A stretch of DNA of 7,612 bases from NCBI GenBank assembly GCA_019084435.1, contig JAHRFV010000139.1, positions 1 through 7,612 of the forward strand. The letters are read 5' to 3'. Each line of letters opens with the position of its first letter. The first letter of the stretch is position 1. The notes beneath the pieces were generated by a model. That model did not search any database. It was not told where the DNA came from and saw only the letters and a list, made by a program, of their open reading frames with translations. This DNA comes from Dethiosulfatibacter sp. GTDB taxonomy: Bacteria > Bacillota_A > Clostridia > Tissierellales > Dethiosulfatibacteraceae. This document shows positions 1 to 6,728 of this stretch, piece by piece. The position numbers were made by a program, and so were the translations under genes.

Positions 1-2
1 AA

Positions 3-155
3 TTGTTGCACTTTGGACAATTGATTGGTACAATTTTTTGCATGAGGACTTCATCCTTTCTGGGAGGTATTTGGTTTTTCGCAAAAACATTGTACCACAG
101 AGGGTTTGGAGTTCTCAATTTTCATTTAAGTTTACAAATCGACTTGTTATTTTAG
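3..155 (+). CDS. Possible 3' end of an upstream gene (partial, unidentified)
   Basis: This frame is open from the window edge to a TAG at 153-155 and would give about 50 residues, fairly hydrophobic and rich in Phe and Leu. The stop overlaps the AGGAG ribosome binding site of the next gene and lies 8 nt before its ATG, a typical operon junction. I recognise no family in this fragment. A second frame, that of the next gene, is also open from the window start to position 164. It could be mistaken for an N-terminal extension of that gene, so the sequence does not settle which frame, if either, is translated. If it is a gene, another small membrane subunit of the same complex would be a natural guess, but that is inference from position only. 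Confidence 0.3.
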   Translation: MLHFGQLIGTIFCMRTSSFLGGIWFFAKTLYHRGFGVLNFHLSLQIDLLF

Positions 156-158
156 GAG
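154..158 (+). promoter_or_regulatory. Ribosome binding site that fixes the start of the first antiporter-like gene
   Basis: AGGAG at 154-158 sits 5 nt before the ATG at 164. The reading frame stays open upstream, with another ATG at 38, but no comparable purine-rich site precedes position 38. The residues encoded between 38 and 163 also do not look like the start of an antiporter-type subunit. This site is why I start the gene at 164 rather than 38. Confidence 0.75.
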
Positions 159-163
159 TTTTA

Positions 164-2191
164 ATGAAAAACAAAAATATTCTATCACCAAAAAAATTGT
201 TTCCGGATTTTTTTTGTGTCAATTGTGTCATCGTCTTTATCGTTTATATTATCATGCTGGCTATATTGGTATTGGCATCGTCTATCGGTCTTGGTTTTCT
301 TCCTGAGGTCTTTGATGGTCCAAGAAATGTGATTGGAAAATTCATCACATTTTTGGCTGACTTCAAACAACTGCCACTATTGGTTGTATTTTTGCCATTG
401 TTTGGCGGACCGATCGAGGCATTGCTGGGAAAACGGTCTGAGAATCTAAGAGATACAATGGTTGTTAATTCAACCTTTATTACCTTTCTTCTCATATTGC
501 TGATGTATCCTCATGTTGTGCAGGGAGATCTGGCATATACCATTCCAGGAGTTATGGGATATGGATTGAGTTTTAAGGTTGACATGCTCAGCTATATAAT
601 GGCCGTTACTTCAGGTATCCTTTGGTTTTTTGTTACTATATATGCCCATGATTATATGGGTATAGAATATCATCGAAACCGCTTTTATCTATGGATGTCG
701 ATCACCTTCGGAGGCATACTGGGCACGGTAATGGCCGGCGACCTGTTCACCATGTTTCTATTTTTTGAGATTATGACATTCAGCTCCTATATGCTAGTAG
801 CCCACAACCAATCAAGGGAATCCATGCTGGCCGGTAATAGCTATATCTTTATGGGTGTCGCCGGTGGACTGTGCATACTATTGGCTATGATTCTTTTATA
901 TGCCTATACCGGAACATTGGATTTCGTTCCTCTTGCATCTGAGCTTCAAAATCTTGGATGGATCAAGTATGTGATGACTGCTCTGTTTGTCGTTGGATTT
1001 GGCATAAAAGCAGGCATGTTGCCTCTTCATATCTGGTTGCCGAAAGCCCATCCGGTCGCTCCTACACCAGCCAGTGCGCTATTGTCGGGAATCCTGATTA
1101 AAGTTGGTGCCTATGGAATTCTGAGATTGTCTCTTTCTATCTTCATGCCCAATCTGTCAGAGATCACTGGGTTTACTGATCCATTATGGATTGTTTCAAA
1201 GAACTTGGGATTTATGATTATCTGGATGGGATTGGCCACAATGGCTGTTGGCGTCTTCTTAGCCTTGCAGCAAAGCAATATGAAAAAAATGCTGGCTTAT
1301 CATAGCATCAGTCAGATGGGTTACATCATAATGGGTGTAGGAGTGGCGTCATATCTAGGATACAAAGGTGGCATGGGTTTTGCCGGTAGTGTCTATCACA
1401 TTGTAAATCACGCTTTATTCAAGTCACTGTTATTTATGGTCGTGGGTCTTGTCTACCTTAGAACCCATGAGCTGGATATGTACAAACTTGGTGGATTATG
1501 GCGCAAATTGCCTTTTACAGCTATGGTATGTCTGATTGCAGCCCTTGGTATAACTGGCATGCCTGGTTTCAACGGTTTTGCGAGCAAATCTCTGTTGCAC
1601 CATGCAATAATTGAAGCCTATGAATATGGCCATCCCTCCTTCAGATATGCTGAGATAGTTTTTACAGCTGTCAGCGCTGGGACGGTCTGTTCGTTTATAA
1701 AGCTGTTTGGACTTGTTTTTCTGGGCAAATGTCCCGAAAAATATAATAATATAGAAGGTGAGAAAGGTATGATGGATCTCGCCATGGGAGGTTTGGCTAT
1801 TTTAATACTCGCTATAGGTCACTCCCCAAACTTCCTGATGGAACGGTTTATCATACCAGCTGCCAGAACCTTTACTTACGAAGCGGCTTTTATTGATAAA
1901 TACCTGGTCAATATCAACTTTTTCAACTATCTGGAGCTGGTGGGAATGGTCTGGGTTTATGCCCTCGGTGCTCTTGTATTTGTTTTCGGTATGAAGCTGA
2001 ATCTTTTTCATATTCATTTGTATGAATGGCTTGACATCGAACGGTCCATCTACAAACCGATGTATCGAGGTGTTGTATCATTTTCAAAGGGTTTTACAAA
2101 CCGTTACGAACTGGCTATCATCAACAGTGATGTCGTCATCTATTCGATTATTCTGACAGGTGTTCTGCTAGTTCTTCTGAGATTTGCATAA
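164..2191 (+). CDS. Antiporter-like proton/sodium-translocating membrane subunit (NuoL/NuoM/MrpD family), first of a tandem pair
   Basis: Polytopic membrane protein of 675 residues with a Proton_antipo_M-type core, expected to move H+ or Na+ across the cytoplasmic membrane as part of an Mrp-, Mbh- or complex I-like assembly. Visible family hallmarks are Glu202 in FFEIMTF (the TM5 glutamate), Lys282 in GIKAGM (TM7), the loop HIWLPKAHPVAP at 289-300, Lys313 in SGILIKVGAYG (TM8), the NMKKMLAYHS segment (Lys374, Lys375, His380), His412/His416/Lys420 in the YHIVNHALFK segment (TM11), and Lys475 in GFNGFASK (TM12). It has an extra hydrophobic N-terminal segment at about residues 15-45 that the downstream paralogue lacks. 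A C-terminal extension of more than 100 residues ends in another membrane helix. The next gene begins 28 nt downstream, so the two are probably cotranscribed. The assignment to the superfamily is firm. The exact complex cannot be decided, because no hydrogenase, NADH or Mrp partner gene is in view. Confidence 0.9.
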   Translation: MKNKNILSPKKLFPDFFCVNCVIVFIVYIIMLAILVLASSIGLGFLPEVFDGPRNVIGKFITFLADFKQLPLLVVFLPLFGGPIEALLGKRSENLRDTMVVNSTFITFLLILLMYPHVVQGDLAYTIPGVMGYGLSFKVDMLSYIMAVTSGILWFFVTIYAHDYMGIEYHRNRFYLWMSITFGGILGTVMAGDLFTMFLFFEIMTFSSYMLVAHNQSRESMLAGNSYIFMGVAGGLCILLAMILLYAYTGTLDFVPLASELQNLGWIKYVMTALFVVGFGIKAGMLPLHIWLPKAHPVAPTPASALLSGILIKVGAYGILRLSLSIFMPNLSEITGFTDPLWIVSKNLGFMIIWMGLATMAVGVFLALQQSNMKKMLAYHSISQMGYIIMGVGVASYLGYKGGMGFAGSVYHIVNHALFKSLLFMVVGLVYLRTHELDMYKLGGLWRKLPFTAMVCLIAALGITGMPGFNGFASKSLLHHAIIEAYEYGHPSFRYAEIVFTAVSAGTVCSFIKLFGLVFLGKCPEKYNNIEGEKGMMDLAMGGLAILILAIGHSPNFLMERFIIPAARTFTYEAAFIDKYLVNINFFNYLELVGMVWVYALGALVFVFGMKLNLFHIHLYEWLDIERSIYKPMYRGVVSFSKGFTNRYELAIINSDVVIYSIILTGVLLVLLRFA

Positions 2192-2206
2192 ATCAAAATA
2201 ATAATC

Positions 2207-2212
2207 AAGGAG
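2207..2212 (+). promoter_or_regulatory. Ribosome binding site of the second antiporter-like gene
   Basis: AAGGAG at 2207-2212 lies 7 nt before the ATG at 2220. A competing ATG at 2216 is in another frame that closes after a short run, so 2220 is the real start. Confidence 0.8.
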
Positions 2213-2219
2213 AAAATGT

Positions 2220-4079
2220 ATGGGTTTAACGAGAATCATTGTTCAACTTTGGCTTCCCGCTATTATCATCATTTTTGGTTTAATTGAAGCAATCTTAATT
2301 CCCCTATTAAAAGGAAACAGACGACTTTTCAGAAGAGTTTCCGTCAAAATCATGCTGATTGTGACCACACTATTTATGCTTCTTGCCTATGAAGAAGTCC
2401 AAAAAGGAACCATTCTGTATGAAATACCCGGTGTTTTCGGCAACGGAATCATATTTAAGATAGATTACCTGAACTATATATTAATGATTTTCGCAGGTAT
2501 CATCTATCTGATTGTCAGCATATACAGCTCCGTAGATGTAAAAAATATCGGACGTGAAAGAAGCTTTTTCTTTTTCTTTGTCATTTCTTACATCTCAACA
2601 TTAGGAACCCTCATGGCAGGTGACCTTCTGAGTTTTTTCCTGTTCTTTGAAATCATGACATTCACCACCTATGCACTAATGATTCATGTCAGAACCCCCG
2701 AGGTGATGGCAGCTGGAAACACCTATATTTACATGGGTATTATCGGTGGATTGAGTATCCTCAGCGGTATTTTGATGCTTTCGGCATATACACAGAGCTA
2801 TGAATGGATTAATCTAGCTGATAAGTTAAGCCTTTTGAACAATGTAAAATATATCATTGTCGGGTTCTTCATTTTCGGATTTGGAATCAAAGCAGGCATG
2901 GTGCCTTTCCATTTCTGGGTTCCAAAGTCCTATCTAGGTGCACCATTCTCGGTCAATGCATTGTCTTCCGGTATTCTGATGAAGGTAGGCGCTTACGGTA
3001 TATTGAGAGTTGTCGCCACCGTTCTTTCAACAAGTTCATCATCTGTCACTTCAGATAGTATCATATGGTTGACTTCAAAAAATATCGGTGTCGTTGTCAT
3101 ATGGTTGGGAATACTAACCATGGCCGTAGGTGTTTTTATGGCACTGCTGCAGGGCAACATGAAGCTGATGCTCGCTTACCATAGCGTCAGCCAGATGGGC
3201 TATATCATAATGGGTATTGGTGTAGCCGCATATCTTGGTTTTAAGGGTGCTATGGGGTTTTCAGGCAGTATTTACCACATGGTCAACCATGGTCTATTTA
3301 AGGCCCTGCTTTTTATGGTGGCTGGTGCTGTCTATGTGAGGACTAAAGAGTTGGATATGTATCAGCTGGGAGGTCTTTGGCGAAAGATGCCGGTGACGGC
3401 ACTGTTGGCACTTATAGCTGTTTTTGGTATAACAGGAATGCCCGGATTCAACGGGTTTGCCAGCAAATCTATCCTCCACCATGCCATAATTGAGGCTTAT
3501 GAATATGGACACCCATCATTCAGATATGCAGAACTTCTTTTTACACTGGTGAGCGCTGGAACTGTATGTTCTTTTATCAAATTCTTCAAGTTTATTTTCC
3601 TGGGCAAGTGTCCACAAAGATTTGAATCAATTGAAGGTGATTTTCCAAAAATGAATATTGCGATGTCGTTACTGGCAGTCTTAATTATATTTATCGGGTT
3701 GAACCCTTCGGTATTCCTTGATACCTTCATCATACCAGGTCTAGCGACATTCACCTATGATCCAGGCTTTATCAATCAGTATATTGTAAACATGAATTTC
3801 TGGAATTCAGGTGATCTGATAAATGCAGTGATAGTCTATGCTTTGGGCGCTATCATTTTTTTCCTTGGACAAAAGTATCATCTTTTCCATATGCATCTAC
3901 CGAGTTGGTTAAATGCAGAAAAAATCTTCTACAAACCTGTAGAAGACTTCTGTGAAAAATTCCCAAATTATTGTGTTCAGAAGTTTGAAAACAATATGGT
4001 TATCGGGGACGTGCTAATCTATTCCATACTGCTGACTGTTATTATGATCATGCTTGTCATTTCAAGACTGTTAATATGA
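2220..4079 (+). CDS. Antiporter-like proton/sodium-translocating membrane subunit, second of a tandem pair
   Basis: Membrane protein of 619 residues, clearly paralogous to the preceding gene along its whole length. It lacks that gene's extra N-terminal helix and starts directly with a hydrophobic segment (residues 6-30). The channel residues are all present: Glu144 in FFEIMTF, Lys224 in GIKAGM, Lys255 in SGILMKVGAYG, Lys315 in GNMKLMLAYHS with His321, His353/His357/Lys361 in YHMVNHGLFK, and Lys416 in GFNGFASK. The TM7-TM8 loop departs from its sister. Where the first protein has PKAHPVAPTPAS, this one has PKSYLGAPFSVN, losing the His of the AHP motif and giving a YxGAP pattern like that of NuoN-type subunits. 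The C-terminal extension (LFHMHLPSWL, then YKP, ending in a final helix from about residue 595) matches the sister protein. The 3' end overlaps the convergent kinase gene by 9 nt and carries that operon's likely terminator. The superfamily is certain; the ion and the parent complex are not. Confidence 0.9.
   Translation: MGLTRIIVQLWLPAIIIIFGLIEAILIPLLKGNRRLFRRVSVKIMLIVTTLFMLLAYEEVQKGTILYEIPGVFGNGIIFKIDYLNYILMIFAGIIYLIVSIYSSVDVKNIGRERSFFFFFVISYISTLGTLMAGDLLSFFLFFEIMTFTTYALMIHVRTPEVMAAGNTYIYMGIIGGLSILSGILMLSAYTQSYEWINLADKLSLLNNVKYIIVGFFIFGFGIKAGMVPFHFWVPKSYLGAPFSVNALSSGILMKVGAYGILRVVATVLSTSSSSVTSDSIIWLTSKNIGVVVIWLGILTMAVGVFMALLQGNMKLMLAYHSVSQMGYIIMGIGVAAYLGFKGAMGFSGSIYHMVNHGLFKALLFMVAGAVYVRTKELDMYQLGGLWRKMPVTALLALIAVFGITGMPGFNGFASKSILHHAIIEAYEYGHPSFRYAELLFTLVSAGTVCSFIKFFKFIFLGKCPQRFESIEGDFPKMNIAMSLLAVLIIFIGLNPSVFLDTFIIPGLATFTYDPGFINQYIVNMNFWNSGDLINAVIVYALGAIIFFLGQKYHLFHMHLPSWLNAEKIFYKPVEDFCEKFPNYCVQKFENNMVIGDVLIYSILLTVIMIMLVISRLLI
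3919..3946 (-). terminator. Rho-independent terminator of the minus-strand operon, inside the antiporter coding sequence
   Basis: On the minus strand, the stem TCTTCTACA (3946-3938), loop GGTT and arm TGTAGAAGA (3933-3925) form a perfect 9-bp hairpin, followed at once by six T (3924-3919). It lies 124 nt past the kinase stop codon. The stem is AT-rich (3 GC pairs in 9), so termination may be partial. On the plus strand the same bases encode residues of the second antiporter subunit, around its YKP motif. I saw no other hairpin plus T-tract between here and the kinase stop. Confidence 0.6.
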
Positions 4080-4997
4080 TACCCCGTACTTATTCCAGCC
4101 AAGATAAAGAGCCCCAACAGCTCCATCTTGAGCTGGTTTTTTTATTGTCAGATTTGGGTGAAGCTTTTTTATCTCCAAGATGAATTTGTCTCTAATATAG
4201 CCTACATTGGTAATGATACCGCCTATATAGGTTAACTCAGCAGACTCGTCTGCTGAATAAAGCTTTCGTATAACAGCATTCACCATCTGTAACAGAGCCT
4301 CAACGGACTCATCCAATATTGCCAACGCTAGCGCGTCCTTCTCCTTGGCTGCCTGTACAGCAACAATTGAAAGCTCTGCAATTTTTTTCTTGTCTGTGTT
4401 TGGATCATGAACAAATCCTATAATATCCTCCACACCATCAAGCTCTAAGAACTCAATCGCCTTTTCTGTCATAAGTGTGGGCGAAAGCCTTCCGTCATAG
4501 GATTTCATGATTGTTATAAGTGTTTTCATTCCTATATCATAGCCACTGCCTTCATCCGCCAGTATATGCCCCCAACCTCCAGCTCTTACAAGTCGATTGT
4601 CTCGTATACCTGTTGCTATGGAACCTGTACCTGAGACAATGATAACACCTTCATCTTTTTCCAAAGCACCGACCAAAGCGGTTCTGGCATCATTAAAGAC
4701 CAATATGTCACATGTTATATTCAACTCCACAAAAACATCCCGTATGACTTGTTTATCCATTTCCCTGTCCACACCAGCCAATCCCAACGAGATGAAGGTC
4801 AAATCACTGTAATCAAACTGATGTTTCAAGCAATAGTAATTGACTATACTTTCAAAAACATCTTTGGTGTTTTCCAGTCCCGAAGAATAATAATTTGACG
4901 GTCCAAACACACAACTGTCCAGAATATTTCCAGCCATATCACCAAGGTAGGTCAAGGTTTTTGTCCCTCCACCATCAACACCGATACAATATTTCAT
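4071..4997 (-). CDS. BadF/BadG/BcrA/BcrD-family ATPase, probable N-acetylglucosamine kinase
   Basis: ASKHA-fold kinase of 308 residues, probably cytoplasmic and phosphorylating an amino sugar with ATP. The motifs appear in family order: phosphate-1 loop DGGGTKT at residues 8-14, NDA at 102-104 (Asp103 the likely catalytic base), phosphate-2 loop SGTGS at 122-126, the GlcNAc-kinase-like block GGWGHILADEGSGYDIG at 140-156, and the adenosine motif YIGGI at 257-261. The length fits the GlcNAc kinase group. The paired cysteines of the 2-hydroxyacyl-CoA dehydratase activators, the other main branch, are not evident, so a sugar kinase is the better reading; the exact substrate is inferred. The start is set by AGAGG at 5004-5008, and the DGGGTKT motif falls immediately after Met1 as usual. 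It is the last gene of a three-gene minus-strand operon, 25 nt after the flavodoxin gene. Its 3' end overlaps the opposing antiporter gene by 9 nt and contains that gene's probable terminator. Confidence 0.87.
   Translation of the reverse strand: MKYCIGVDGGGTKTLTYLGDMAGNILDSCVFGPSNYYSSGLENTKDVFESIVNYYCLKHQFDYSDLTFISLGLAGVDREMDKQVIRDVFVELNITCDILVFNDARTALVGALEKDEGVIIVSGTGSIATGIRDNRLVRAGGWGHILADEGSGYDIGMKTLITIMKSYDGRLSPTLMTEKAIEFLELDGVEDIIGFVHDPNTDKKKIAELSIVAVQAAKEKDALALAILDESVEALLQMVNAVIRKLYSADESAELTYIGGIITNVGYIRDKFILEIKKLHPNLTIKKPAQDGAVGALYLGWNKYGVSY
4118..4143 (+). terminator. Rho-independent terminator of the antiporter operon, inside the kinase coding sequence
   Basis: CAGCTC (4118-4123), loop CATCTT and GAGCTG (4130-4135) form a perfect 6-bp GC-rich hairpin. 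It can be lengthened by two A-T pairs (4116-4117 with 4137-4138) if G4136 bulges out. One base later comes a run of seven T (4137-4143). The hairpin starts 38 nt beyond the antiporter stop at 4079. On the minus strand these bases encode the C-terminal PAQDGAVG segment of the kinase. Confidence 0.7.
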
Positions 4998-5022
4998 AAC
5001 ACACCTCTTTGGTTATTGATCT

Positions 5023-5547
5023 TTATAGACTCTTTACATAGTCAATTAGTTCTTTGGCATTCTCTTCTTTTGTAAAGTCCATAGGCGTCTTGTATGCATG
5101 AAGCATTCCTCTTTCATCAGGAGCGAGGTTCTTCTTGTTTTTCAGTTTGAATTCTAAAATTTTCATTAGAATCTTATCGATTGCTGAGCATTTGCTATAA
5201 TCAAATCCCCCTCGAAGATAGAAAAATTTGGTTGCTTCTTGCTCTTGTTCTGTAAAGTTTTTCTTGATAACCGAATCAAGCTCTTCTTTCCTTCCAGGAG
5301 AAGCACCTGTTGTATACACAATTATGTTTTTGCTTGGATATAGATTGATAGATTCCTTAATTGTTTTGATACCATTGATACCTGAGGCGTAAAGCCCTCC
5401 GCCAAAAATGAGTGTGTCGAATTCTTTTAGATTTTCAGGTTTGGCTTCTGATCCTTGGAGTAATTTTGCCCCAAGTGCCTCTGATATCCATTCTGCATAA
5501 TTTTTTGTGTATCCTGATTTAGATTTATAGATTACAGCCGCTTTCAT
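5023..5547 (-). CDS. Flavodoxin-domain protein (Flavodoxin_5/HemG-like fold)
   Basis: Soluble protein of 174 residues, predicted to bind FMN and carry electrons or act as a small flavin oxidoreductase. It opens with a beta strand (KAAVIY) leading to SKSGYT at residues 9-14, which fits the (S/T)xSGxT phosphate-binding loop of flavodoxins. GGGLYASGI at 49-57 and TTGASPG at 79-85 occupy the isoalloxazine-loop positions. The layout resembles the flavodoxin-domain family that includes menaquinone-dependent protoporphyrinogen oxidase HemG, but nothing nearby points to haem synthesis, so I do not assign that activity. The ATG at 5547 is 1 nt beyond the stop of the upstream PLP-enzyme gene. Its ribosome binding site, AGGAGAG at 5562-5556, lies inside the end of that gene, which suggests translational coupling. 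The kinase gene follows after 25 nt. The fold is fairly sure; the partner and reaction are unknown. Confidence 0.82.
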   Translation of the reverse strand: MKAAVIYKSKSGYTKNYAEWISEALGAKLLQGSEAKPENLKEFDTLIFGGGLYASGINGIKTIKESINLYPSKNIIVYTTGASPGRKEELDSVIKKNFTEQEQEATKFFYLRGGFDYSKCSAIDKILMKILEFKLKNKKNLAPDERGMLHAYKTPMDFTKEENAKELIDYVKSL

Positions 5548-5548
5548 A

Positions 5549-6601
5549 TCAGATACTCTCCTGCTCTTTTATTTTGGTTAAATCAGTGATGAAACTATCC
5601 ACCGCGGACTCTGGAGTCGCCCATGATGTGACAATCCTGACTGATGATCTTTCAGCATCAACCCTGCTCCAAGTATAGAATTGATAATGCTTATTGAGCT
5701 CATCAATAACCAAATTTGGCAATATGGGGAAAATCTGGTTGGATGATGGTTTCCCCAAAAAATCATATCCAAGGCTCTTCACCGCTTGTGCGATCTTAAA
5801 AGCCATATCGTTGGCATGCTTTGCATTGTCAAAGAATAGGTTGTCGCTGAACAACGTTTTGAATTGTAGACCCAATAATCTTCCTTTTGCCAACAACGCA
5901 CCGTTTTGCTTAATATAATATCTGAATCTATCCTTCAGATCGTCGTTGCACAATACAATAGCCTCGCCTATCAACGCACCATTCTTAGTCCCACCTATAT
6001 AAAAGGCATCTGTCAGCTCCGGAAGATCTGTAATTTCCAGATCGCTTTCCGGGGACATAAGAGCCGATCCTAGTCGTGCACCATCCATAAATAGATACAA
6101 TCCATTTTCTTGACAGAAATGATGCAGTTTCTGCAATTCGCTCTTTGTGTATACCGTTCCGATTTCAGTTGAATTCGAAATATAGACCATCTTGGGTCTA
6201 ACCATGTGCTCATCAGTATGGAAAATGAGTACCTTTTCTATCTGTTCGGGTGTTATTTTACCGTCAATTGAATCGATAGCATTGATTTTATGTCCCTTGG
6301 CTTCCACTGCACCTGTCTCGTGTACGTGTATGTGCCCTGTTGAAGCTGAAATCACTGATTCATATGGTTTAAGTGCTGATGAGATCACTATATAATTTGC
6401 CTGAGTGCCGCCTGAGACGAAATGGACATCAGCGTCATCATTATTGATCGCTTTCTTAATTAAGGATCTAGCTTCATCACAATATTGATCTTCACCATAT
6501 CCGTTTTGCTGAACAAGGTTTGTTGTTGATAACGCTTCTAAAATTTTGGCATGTGCGCCTTCGCTATAGTCGTATAAAAAGCTGAACTTAAAATTGCTCA
6601 T
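5549..6601 (-). CDS. Low-specificity L-threonine aldolase-like PLP enzyme (beta-eliminating lyase family)
   Basis: Fold-type I PLP enzyme of 350 residues, normal length for threonine aldolases, which cleave L-threonine or L-allo-threonine to glycine and acetaldehyde. Recognisable points are GYGEDQY at residues 34-40, the cofactor phosphate loop SGGTQAN at 63-69, GHIHVHETGA at 89-98 (His90 the likely ring-stacking residue), DGAR at 173-176 (Asp173 facing the pyridine nitrogen), GGTKNGA at 203-209 with Lys206 as the Schiff-base lysine, and VRIVTSW at 321-327, where Arg322 is a candidate carboxylate binder. The start at 6601 follows an AGG core at 6612-6610 with an 8-nt spacer. It is the first gene of the operon, with a promoter candidate about 60 nt upstream. 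Related beta-eliminating lyases share these motifs, so the substrate could be another beta-hydroxy amino acid. Confidence 0.88.
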   Translation of the reverse strand: MSNFKFSFLYDYSEGAHAKILEALSTTNLVQQNGYGEDQYCDEARSLIKKAINNDDADVHFVSGGTQANYIVISSALKPYESVISASTGHIHVHETGAVEAKGHKINAIDSIDGKITPEQIEKVLIFHTDEHMVRPKMVYISNSTEIGTVYTKSELQKLHHFCQENGLYLFMDGARLGSALMSPESDLEITDLPELTDAFYIGGTKNGALIGEAIVLCNDDLKDRFRYYIKQNGALLAKGRLLGLQFKTLFSDNLFFDNAKHANDMAFKIAQAVKSLGYDFLGKPSSNQIFPILPNLVIDELNKHYQFYTWSRVDAERSSVRIVTSWATPESAVDSFITDLTKIKEQESI

Positions 6602-6657
6602 ATCATTTACCTGCCTATTACTTATTTGTTTGAAACACTTGTTTTCATAACAGTTAT

Positions 6658-6685
6658 ATTATACATGTTTTTACGGTTTATTCAA
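6658..6685 (-). promoter_or_regulatory. Candidate sigma-A-type promoter of the PLP-enzyme operon
   Basis: Read on the minus strand, TTGAAT (6685-6680), a 16-nt spacer and a perfect TATAAT (6663-6658) form a plausible housekeeping promoter. The -35 box matches the consensus at 4 of 6 positions. Transcription would begin near 6651, giving a leader of about 50 nt before the ATG at 6601. A second minus-strand possibility is TATAAT at 6755-6750 with TTGTCG at 6777-6772, but it lies further away and overlaps the topB promoter. Confidence 0.5.
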
Positions 6686-6711
6686 AGCCTTCCTTAGTTT
6701 CAGTCTAGCTT

Positions 6712-6728
6712 ATTCAAGTCATTTGAAT
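6712..6728. repeat. Inverted repeat overlapping the topB -35 box
   Basis: ATTCAA (6712-6717) and TTGAAT (6723-6728) are perfect inverted halves around a 5-nt centre. The right half is the topB -35 box. Another ATTCAA lies at 6680-6685, exactly 32 nt upstream of the left half, where it forms the minus-strand -35 box. It could be a protein-binding operator or only the result of two similar -35 boxes in AT-rich DNA. Confidence 0.35.

Noticed and set aside
6..34. Promoter-like TTGCAC-17-TACAAT before the first antiporter gene
   Set aside because: The -35 box matches the consensus at only 3 of 6 positions and it may lie inside an upstream gene; not strong enough to annotate.
38..163. ATG at 38 as the start of the first antiporter gene, giving 717 residues
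   Set aside because: No ribosome binding site precedes it, the added 42 residues do not look like an antiporter N-terminus, and a well-spaced AGGAG precedes the ATG at 164.
3294..3754. Minus-strand open frames opposite the second antiporter gene
   Set aside because: They are antisense shadows of a strongly conserved coding sequence, with no family features of their own.
4237..4256. Perfect 8-bp hairpin TCAGCAGA-CTCG-TCTGCTGA inside the kinase gene
   Set aside because: It has no T-tract on either strand and falls in codons for an Ala/Asp/Glu/Ser-rich stretch, so it is probably coincidental.
4071..4997. Kinase as an activator of 2-hydroxyacyl-CoA dehydratase or benzoyl-CoA reductase
   Set aside because: The cluster-ligating cysteine pattern is not evident, the GGWGHILADEGSGYDIG block fits GlcNAc kinases, and no dehydratase or reductase subunits are adjacent.
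5726..5756. GGGGAAA/TTTCCCC inverted repeat with a following A-run inside the PLP-enzyme gene
   Set aside because: The loop is 17 nt, and on the minus strand, the direction of transcription, the T-run precedes rather than follows the hairpin, so it is not a terminator.
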